Shown: one piece after another, positions 56,581 to 64,000 of the stretch
How the letters are laid out: the number at the start of each line of letters is the position of its first letter
Position numbering within the stretch: the stretch's first letter is position 1
Program-made: the position numbers and the translations under genes
DNA from: Armigeres subalbatus
Taxonomy: Eukaryota; Arthropoda; Insecta; Diptera; Culicidae
Reading direction: 5' to 3'
Assembly: GCF_024139115.2 (NCBI RefSeq)
Contig: NW_026943205.1
Location: forward strand, 186,001 to 250,000
DNA length: 64,000 nt
The notes under the pieces: generated by a model
The model's database searches: none
Seen by the model: only the letters and a program-made list of their open reading frames with translations
What the model was told of the DNA's origin: nothing

Positions 56581-57375
56581 TGAAACTGCGCTAGGGGAAG
56601 CTGACCGACTTTATAGCAACGAACACCAGAATCGGATGGGCCGTGTGTGGAAGTCTAAGGCAAACAAAAGTGAACACGATCGATGCATAAGCATGCCGTG
56701 TCGCCTGGAATTGATCTTCATGAGTACGTCGCTTTTTCGATATCGAGAGTCTGCTTGTCGCTGTTGTGCCAAGTGTGAAAGGTGTGGAACAACAACGGGC
56801 CATCAATATGGAAGCAAGCACACGTCGAGGCGGGCCTACTCCGGAAGCATGATTACGTGGAGTTTCCAGGCAGCCGCCCGATGACAGAACGACACTTCAA
56901 GTGTCTTGAAAAGCGTTTAGCTAAGAATTCGGTGCTTTACCACAGTGTACGTCGGCAAACAGTGGATTTCCAAACCAAGTGCTACATACTCAAGGCTACA
57001 GCGAAGGAAATCGAAAGATTCGACCTGCGGCGCACATCCCAAGCAGCACACATGTTGTACATAGATCACAGTAGCTTATGTGTGACCCGATTTAGTCACA
57101 ATTAGGTTGCTGTAACCAGTTTCATTAGACTTGTGCTGCTTGGGATGGTTCTTGCCTATTTGAGTAGTTGTGAATGAGAAAAAGCCAGGAAAGTTCGAGT
57201 GAGAGTGATCTGGGACGCAGCGGCGAAAATTGATGGCGTATCATTGAACAGCATGTTGAAGAAGGGTTCTGATTTACTGACAACGTTATTATCTGTAATG
57301 TTTCCGTACCAAGAGCGTCAAGTTGCCGTATCGGCAGACATCGATTAGTCAAGAAGATCGCTGCGAACTATAATT
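56581..57375 (+). pseudogene. BEL/Pao reverse transcriptase, N-terminal half
   Basis: The readable parts are LRKHDYVEFPGSRPMTERHF, LEKRLAKNSVLYHSVRRQ and FQTKCYILKATAKE (the segment before RT). After a diverged stretch (57080-57180, AT-rich with GTTGCTGTAACCAG), 57190-57345 reads RVIWDAAAKI, GVSLNSMLKKGSDLLTTLLS, VMFPYQERQVAVSADI, the RT fingers/palm region. The RT then breaks off and resumes near 62289 at the YVDD motif; ~150 residues are missing between. Confidence 0.8.
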
Positions 57376-57653
57376 CGAAGGATAATTCGCATGTTCACGC
57401 CTCAAAAACATAACACTGAATGATCGTTTATTGAATTTCAAATTTCTTCTCATTAGCTTCTTAGTATGCTGGCATTTCAAATGCCAACTACGATTGAATT
57501 TCAAATTCATTATCATTTTTTCTATTAATGTCATTTTTAAATATTTTCGTTTATTTCATTATTTTTATCATGAAATAAGAATACGTTCCACTTATCCATC
57601 AATGTAACCAACAAATGCAAATGCATTTTTCAGACTCACTTTATTCCCCACAA
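57376..57653 (+). repeat. LTR-like direct repeat, left copy
   Basis: Matches 61965-62288 from CGAAGGATAATTCGCATG to TTATTCCCCACAA. Inside are TGTTCACGCCTCAAAAACA at 57392 and CCCCACA at 57652, which would fit TG...CA LTR ends. About 44 bp present in the right copy (TTCACCG ... CTGAGAT) is missing here. Confidence 0.75.
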
Positions 57654-57867
57654 TATTCACAGTCTCTACTCTTTCTTTATTTTCGGTTAGGAATTCTTTT
57701 TTGGAGCTGTTAATACGAAAACTTGAATTCTTTATTTCATACCGGCGCAGTTGTTTATATATCAATAACAGCTGTGAATTTATTATCTGTGGCTCTAAAG
57801 CATTGACGCTATCCTTAAATTGCTCACATGATTCTGTTTAAACTATTGATGTACTAAACCATTAGCT

Positions 57868-60800
57868 AAACCAATCTAACCCAAATCCAATCCACATTCT
57901 ACACAAATCCAATCCAATCAAATCCAATCCAAATCCAATCCAAATCCAATCCAAATCCAATCCAAATCCAATCCAAATCCAATCCAAATCCAATCCAAAT
58001 CCAATCCAAATCCAATCCAAATCCAATTCAAATCCAATCCAAATCCAATCCAAATCCAATTCAAATCCAATCCAAATACAATTCAAATCCAATCCAAATC
58101 CAATCCAAATCCAATCCAAATCCAATCCAAATCCAATCCAAATCCAATCCAAATCCAATCCAAATCCAATCCAAATCCAATCAAAATCCAATCAAAATCC
58201 AATCCAAATCCAATCCAAATCCAATCCAAATCCAATCCAAACCAATCCAAATCCAATCCAAATCAATCCAAATCAATCCAAATCAATCCAAATCAATCCA
58301 AATCAATCCAAATCCAATCCAAATCAATCAAACCAATCCAAACCAATCCAAATCCAATCCAAACCAATCCAAACCAATCCAAATCCAATCCAAACCAATC
58401 CAAACCAACCAAACCAATCCAAATCAATCCAAACCAATCCAAACCAATCCAAACCAATCAAACCAACCAAACCAATCCAAACCAACCAAATCCAATCCAA
58501 TCCAATCCAAACCAATCCAAACCAATCCAAATCCAATCCAAACCAATCAAATCCAATCCAAATCCAACCAAACCAACCAAACCAATCCAAACCAACCAAA
58601 TCCAATCCAAACCAATCCAAACCAATCCAAATCCAATCCAATCAATCCAAATCCAACCCAAATCAATCAACCAATCCAAATCATGTTCAACCAATCAACC
58701 AATCCAAATCCAGTCCAACCAATCAATCAAACCAATCAAACCAATCCCAATCCAATCCAAACCAATCAAACCAAAGTCCAAATCAAGGCCAAACCAAATC
58801 CAAGATCCAAACCAGTCAGATCCAAATCCAATCCAAATCCAAATCAATCCAAACCAATCAGAACCAACCAAATCCAATCCAAATCGGTCAATCAAGTCCA
58901 ATCCGGTCAAATCCAGTCCAAACCAATCAAATCCAATCCAAACCAATCCAAACCAATCCAAACCAATCCAAACCAATCCAAACCAATCCAAACCAATCCA
59001 AACCAATCCAAACCAATCCAAACCAATCCAAACCAATCCAAACCAATCAAACCAATCCAAACCAACCAAACCAATCCAAACCAATCCAAACCAATCCAAC
59101 CAATCCAAACCAATCAAACCAATCCAAATCAATCCAAATCCAAATCCAAACCAAATCAAATCAATCCAAATCAATCCAAACCAACCAAACCAATCCAAAC
59201 CAATCCAAACCAATCCAAACCAATCAAACCAATCCAAACCAATCCAAACCAATCCAAACCAATCCAAACCAACCAAACCAACCAAACCAATCCAAACCAA
59301 TCAAACCAATCCAAATCAATCCAATCAATCAGTCAAATCAGTCAAATCGATCCAAATCGATCCAAAGTCAATCCAAGTCGATCAATCCAAATCCAATCCA
59401 AACCAACCAAACCAACCAAACCAATCCAAACCAATCCAAACCAACCAACCAAACCAATCCAAACCAATCCAAACCAATCCAATCCAAACCAATCCAAACC
59501 AATCAAATCAATCAATCCAATCCAATCCAAGTCGATCCAGTCCAATCAAACCAATCCAAACCAATCCAAACCAATCCAAATCCAACCAATCGATCCAATC
59601 CAAATCAACCAAATCCAATCCAAATCCAACCAAACCAATCCAAACCAATCCAAACCAATCCAAACCAATCCAATCCAATCCAAATCCAAACCAATCAAAC
59701 CAACCAAACCAATCCAAACCAATCCAAACCAATCCAAACCAATCCAAACCAATCCAAACCAATCCAAACCAATCCAAACCAATCAAACCAATCCAAACCA
59801 ATCCAATCCAATCTAAACCCAATACAAATTCAACCAAATCCAATCCAAATCCAATCCAAACCAATCCAAACCAATCCAAACCAATCCAAATCAATCAAAT
59901 CCAATCAAATCAATCCAAACCAATCCAAACCAATCCAAACCAATCCAAACCAACCAAACCAATCCAAACCAATCAAATCCAATCCAAACCAACCAAACCA
60001 ATCCAAACCAATCCAAATCCAACCCAAACCAATCCAAACCAATCCAAACCAATCCAAATCCAATCCAAATCAATCCAAACCAATCCAAACCAATCCAAAT
60101 CAACCAAATCTAATCCAAACCAATCCAAATCCAATCAAATCCAATCCAAATCAATCCAAACCAATCAAATCCAATCCAAATCCAATCCAAACCAATCCAA
60201 ACCAACCAAATCCAATCCAAACCAATCCAAATCCAATCCAAACCAATCCAAACCAATCCAAACCAATCCAAACCAATTCAAATCCAACCAAACCAATCCA
60301 AATCCAATTCAAACCAATCCAAACCAATCAAATCCAATCAAACCAATCCAAACCAATCCAAACCAATCAAACCAATCCAAACCAATCCAAATCCAACCAA
60401 ATACAATCCAAATACAATCCAAACCAATCCAAACCAATCCAAACCAATCAAACCAATCCAAACCAACCAAACCAATCCAAACCAATCCAAACCAATCCAA
60501 ACCAATCCAAACCAATCCAAACCAATCGAAATCAAATTCAAACCAATCCAATCAATCCAAATCCAATCCAATCCAAACCAACCAAATCCAATCAAATACA
60601 ACCAAATCCAATCCAAACCAATCTAAGTCCAATCCGAATCCAATCCAACTCCAATCCAAACCAATCCAAACCAATCCAAATCAATCCAACCAATCAAATC
60701 AATCAAATCAATCCAAATCCAATCCAACCAATCCAAATCCAATCCAAACCAATCCAAACCAATCCAAACCAATCCAAATCCAATCCAAACCAATCAAAAC

Positions 60801-61527
60801 CAATCAAATCCAATCCAAACCAATCCAAATCCAATCCAAATCCAAGCCAAACCAATCCAACCAATCAAACCAATCCAAACCAACCAAATCCAATCCAAAT
60901 CCAATCCAAATCCAATCCAAATCCAATCCAAATCCAATCCAAATCCAATCCAAATCCAATCCAAATCCAATCCAAATCCAATCCAATCTGATCCAAATCC
61001 AATCCAAATCCAATCTAATCCAAATCCAATCCAATCTGAATCCAAATCCAAATCCAATCCCAATCGAATCCAAATCCAATCCAAATCCAATCCAAATCCA
61101 ATCCAAATCCAATCCAAATCCAATCCAAATCCAATCCAAATCCAATCCAAATCCAATCCAAATCCAACCAAACCAATCCAAACCAACCAAACCAATCCAA
61201 ACCAATCCAAATCCAATCCAAATCAATCCAAATCAATCCAAACCAACCAAATCCAATCCAAATCAATCCAAATCTAATCCAACCAACCAATCCAAACCAA
61301 TCCAAACCAATCCAAATCAATCAAACCAATCCAAATCCAATCCAAATCCAATCCAAATCCAATCCAAATCCATTCCAAATCCAATCCAAATTCAATCCAA
61401 ATCCAATCCAAATCCAATCCAAATCCAATCCAAATCCACTCCAAATCCAATCCAAATCCAATCCAAATCCACTCCAAATCAAATCCAAATCCAATCCAAA
61501 TTAAATCTATATACAATCCAAATCCGA
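57868..61527. repeat. 3.65-kb satellite of 10/11-bp units
   Basis: The outer parts (57890-58320 and 60890-61500) are mainly ATCCAAATCCA (11 bp); the middle is mainly AACCAATCCA (10 bp) with mixed variants. All units are built of the words TCCAA and TCCAAA. Because the unit lengths rarely meet stops, very long ORFs appear on both strands (IQTNPNQSKP repeats on plus, FGLVWIGLDW repeats on minus). These are by-products of the repeat, not genes. The minus strand has a GG pair about every 5-6 bases for 3.6 kb. Confidence 0.95.
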
Positions 61528-61589
61528 TGTTTTTTTTATGACTTCTTAATTCTTTTTTGCCGTATTATTTTCTCGCGTTCTCTCTCTCT

Positions 61590-61845
61590 TTCTATATGCC
61601 CTTAGCATATCATGGCTTATCTTTTTTTTTGCCGTTCTCTTTTCCAACTTAGGCTTACCATTATTTTTTTGCCAGTTATGTAGCATGGCTTACCATTAAT
61701 TTTTACCATTTTTTCAGACTGAGGCTTACCACTATTTTTTGCCATATCTCGTCTGCGGTTTACCTTTTTTTTTACCCTTCACCAATCATTTTTTTTGCCA
61801 TATTTTTCACGTCGGAGGCTTACCATTTTTGTTTTGCCTCATTCA
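61590..61845 (+). repeat. Degenerate tandem repeat GGCTTACCATTTTTTTGCC
   Basis: About six imperfect copies of (GA)GGCTTACCATTTTTTTGCCA with 35-50-bp spacing, giving a T-rich plus strand. It lies between the satellite and the right LTR-like repeat. Confidence 0.75.
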
Positions 61846-61964
61846 GCTTTTCTTCTACTGCTGACCTTTCTTACCTTGTAGGGAGCAACGACTACGTCAT
61901 TGTCGTAGCCAAGCAAATCCGTCTTCCGATTTGCCTTTTATCAACGAAAACAAGCGCGGAACAC

Positions 61965-62288
61965 CGAAGGATAATTCGCATGTTCACGCCTCAAAAACAT
62001 AACACTGAATGATCGTTTATTTTCACCGTTCGAATCATCTAGAATTTCTGTCAGCCTACTGAGATTGAATTTCAAATTTCTTCTCATTAGCTTCTTAGTA
62101 TGCTGGCATTTCAAATGCCAACTACGATTGAATTTCAAATTTGTTATCACTTTTTCTATTAATGTCATTTTTAAATATTTTAGTTTATTTCATTATTTTT
62201 ATCATGAAATAAGAAATACGTTCCACTTATCCATCAATGTAACCAACAAATGCAAATGCATTTTTCAGACTCACTTTATTCCCCACAA
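61965..62288 (+). repeat. LTR-like direct repeat, right copy
   Basis: Direct repeat of 57376-57653, here including the 44-bp segment lost on the left. BEL coding sequence resumes in the next bases. No matching 4-6-bp duplication is evident at the outer borders. Confidence 0.75.
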
Positions 62289-62735
62289 GAAAGAGACACT
62301 ATGTGGACGACTAGACAGTTTCGATACGGTGAAGGAAGCGGTTGAAGTAGCGAAGTAGGTGATCGAGGTGTACCGTCGAGCAGGATTCCATATCCGCAAT
62401 TGGATGTCGAGTGACGAAAAAGTCATAGACAATCCAGGTGAAGTAAATCCAAAGTCGATTAAAGCCATGCTGTCGGAGAAGGAAATTGGATTCGACCGAG
62501 TGTTGGGGATGGCGTGGATTCAAAAGGAGGATAAGTTCGCGTTTTCACTGCAGCTCGACGGGAAAGTACGTAATCAGCTAGACGTTTTAGTGGTTCCTAC
62601 GAAAAAGGAAATGCTTCGCTTAGGTATGAGCATTTACGACCCTCTAGGTTTGGTAGCGGCGATTGTAATCCATGGAAAAGTCCTCATACAAGATGTGTGG
62701 AGGAGTAAGACAGAATGGGACAACTAGATTCCGGA
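62289..62735 (+). pseudogene. BEL/Pao reverse transcriptase, C-terminal half
   Basis: It begins at the RT active-site region: HYVDD can be read at about 62293, then after a one-base frame change LDSFDTVKEAVEVAK, a stop, and an open frame 62359-62727 with VIEVYRRAGFHIRNWMSSDE, EKEIGFDRVLGMAWIQKEDK and MLRLGMSIYDPLGLVAAIVI. This matches the BEL/Pao RT thumb and connection (YDPLGL is a family hallmark). It continues the RT fragment that stops at 57375. Confidence 0.85.
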
Positions 62736-62900
62736 GAACATTGGCAACCGTTGGACAGATTGTCCAACGGGATATCATCCACAAAGCTTCAACACTTTGG
62801 AGCTGCATGTGTTTGTCGATGCAAGAGCTCAGGCATTCGCAGCTCCAAAGTGTTGAAGCCTTGTGGATCGTATCCCGGAGATATACGCAATTCACTCAAC
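62736..62900 (+). pseudogene. BEL/Pao RNase H start with an inverted duplication
   Basis: PENIGNRWTD, then LELHVFVDARAQAFAA, the conserved start of BEL/Pao RNase H. Directly after it, 62849-62879 is the inverted copy of 62775-62806 (CCACAAAGCTTCAACACTTT versus AAAGTGTTGAAGCCTTGTGG), and AATCTGTCCAACG at 62920 mirrors 62748-62760. The element ends here. Confidence 0.7.
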
Positions 62901-64000
62901 TTCTCGAGAACTTTTATCCAATCTGTCCAACGCTTCCGTATTTATCCCCGGCTCCTTTTTCTCTAATTCATCTCATCAGTTGTATGTCATCTCGTTTGAC
63001 ACCTTGTCGTTGTCAGGCGATTCGATGTCTTTAGTGATTCCAGCGATGATTAAACTAAGGGGTGTTCACTATAAAGGCTGTTGCGGCGAACAGTCCCTCT
63101 CAATTTTTTGAGTCATCAAGGCAATAGTTGAAAGATGGGTTTTACAATTTCAGGAGTTTCATACATCATCGAAACATTCTCTTGAAATAAATGTGATTAT
63201 TGATATTTCTTTTCTTTCTTTTGCAGGTAAGTTCACAAAGTTGCGAACACATTGTACAGCTTGAGTATGTGTCCTTAACAGTTGCAAACAATGCTTGTTA
63301 CAACTTACGGGTAAGCAGTGCTTCTGGTAAAAAATTCGAAACGAAGATATCTATTACGAGTAGAAAAAACTTATAAAACTAACAATAACATTAAACACAG
63401 AATAATCCTAGCTATAATGGTGCCTTTCTCGTTTATAATAAAAAATGATAAGAACAACTCATGTGAACGGTCGTGATAGCACTTTGATTCAACGTTTCCA
63501 TAAGCTCATATTTATAAGCGAACTATCGGAGAGAAAGTTACGTGTAATAATATCTATGTTACGGCGGAACCAAATAAACTGATATTTGTCTAATTGTACA
63601 TTGTCTCGATTCCTCGGCGGTCGAGCCACATCATCCTAAGTCGAATCCTCCTGACTCCTGAAGGAAATTTCCGGCAGCTATCGCAGGGGACGCTTTCGCG
63701 CATTGCGCCGACTTCGTCTTCATGTTGAAGAGGTGGTCCGACAGTTCCAGTGGTGGATGACGTCCGCACTGCCGGTGCCCTACATACCCGAAGCAATTCC
63801 TTCTCAGCTTTTTGTTGTCCCGTTTTTAGCGAAAATGAGCCAAATTCGACTCAGTTTCGAGTAGGTGTGGCTTAGCGTGTGACACAGTATTGAAAGTCTG
63901 GTAATAATTATCGAATATCAAATAGATAGCTCATCCTTGGTTTCAATCTTTTTAAGTAACTTGTGTAGCATACAGCTTACATCAAATTGCACATCACATG
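62901..64000. other. No recognisable gene
   Basis: Mixed AT-rich DNA. TTCTTTTGCAGGTAAGTTC near 63215 looks like a splice acceptor directly followed by a donor, probably chance. 63600-63800 is GC-richer and has a minus-strand ORF of 68 codons without recognised motif; it could belong to a BEL 3' end. Confidence 0.3.

Noticed and set aside
58683..59816. 377-codon ORF rich in N, Q, S, K, P, and equally long W/G/L/D-rich ORFs on the other strand (57862-61516)
   Set aside because: They are translations of the 10/11-bp satellite in frames lacking stops. Similar ORFs occur in several frames and both strands, with no start context or non-repetitive part.
57868..61527. CRISPR-like or telomere-like array
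   Set aside because: There are no unique spacers between repeats, and the units are TCCAA/TCCAAA words rather than TTAGG. The genome is eukaryotic, so it is a satellite.
63215..63235. Micro-exon suggested by TTTTGCAGGTAAGT
   Set aside because: Acceptor and donor consensus are directly joined with no exon between them, and no flanking exons are recognisable.

Overview
The window reads as repeat-rich nuclear DNA of a culicine mosquito, most likely an Aedes-type genome. The reasons are an ITmD37E-type mariner, RTE-clade LINE copies, a Jockey LINE, several BEL/Pao LTR elements, tRNA-derived SINEs and many palindromic MITEs, with no bacterial features. I find no host protein-coding gene that I can support. 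Nearly every recognisable coding segment belongs to a decayed transposable element. The species is an inference.

Layout. 1-3.7 kb: a truncated RTE copy interrupted by a MITE, then anonymous DNA with a pogo-like end. 6.2-14.8 kb: SINEs, a palindromic MITE and a minus-strand BEL/Pao deletion derivative (7.56-10 kb); a 621-bp tRNA-Met-like SINE at 14130-14750 has a perfect 23-bp target duplication. 18.25-21.8 kb: a plus-strand Jockey remnant split by a nearly full-length minus-strand RTE. 22.4-28.6 kb: a ~140-bp satellite (A) split by nested insertions. These are a foldback element hosting a SINE, and an ITmD37E mariner hosting a palindromic LTR unit (LTR, tRNA-Lys primer site, inverted LTR), which itself hosts a TA-flanked MITE. 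28.95-32.8 kb: a 3.9-kb unit with inverted ends holding four diverged copies of a ~70-codon ORF with one predicted membrane segment. 32.8-36.1 kb: a ~145-bp satellite (B) in opposite orientations around a hAT-like element that hosts a foldback. 37.94-42.65 kb: a DNA transposon with ~525-bp terminal inverted repeats and a broken, intron-containing transposase of a superfamily I cannot name. 45.3-47.1 kb: a hAT-like element with an 8-bp duplication, hosting a SINE. 49.9-62.9 kb: BEL/Pao pieces in opposite orientations, MITEs, a 740-bp RTE insertion with a 12-bp duplication, and a 3.65-kb 10/11-bp satellite between LTR-like direct repeats in the BEL reverse transcriptase.

How it fits together: the insertion sites give a relative order of events, because element ends and duplicated target sites can be read directly. 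The strongest candidates for something undescribed are the palindromic LTR unit with a single primer site, the satellite-cored LTR-like element, the four-copy small-ORF unit and the long-TIR transposon. The stretches 3.7-6.2, 10.5-12.1, 14.8-18.2, 36.1-37.3, 42.7-45.3, 47.1-49.9 and 62.9-64 kb show little beyond anonymous or low-complexity DNA.
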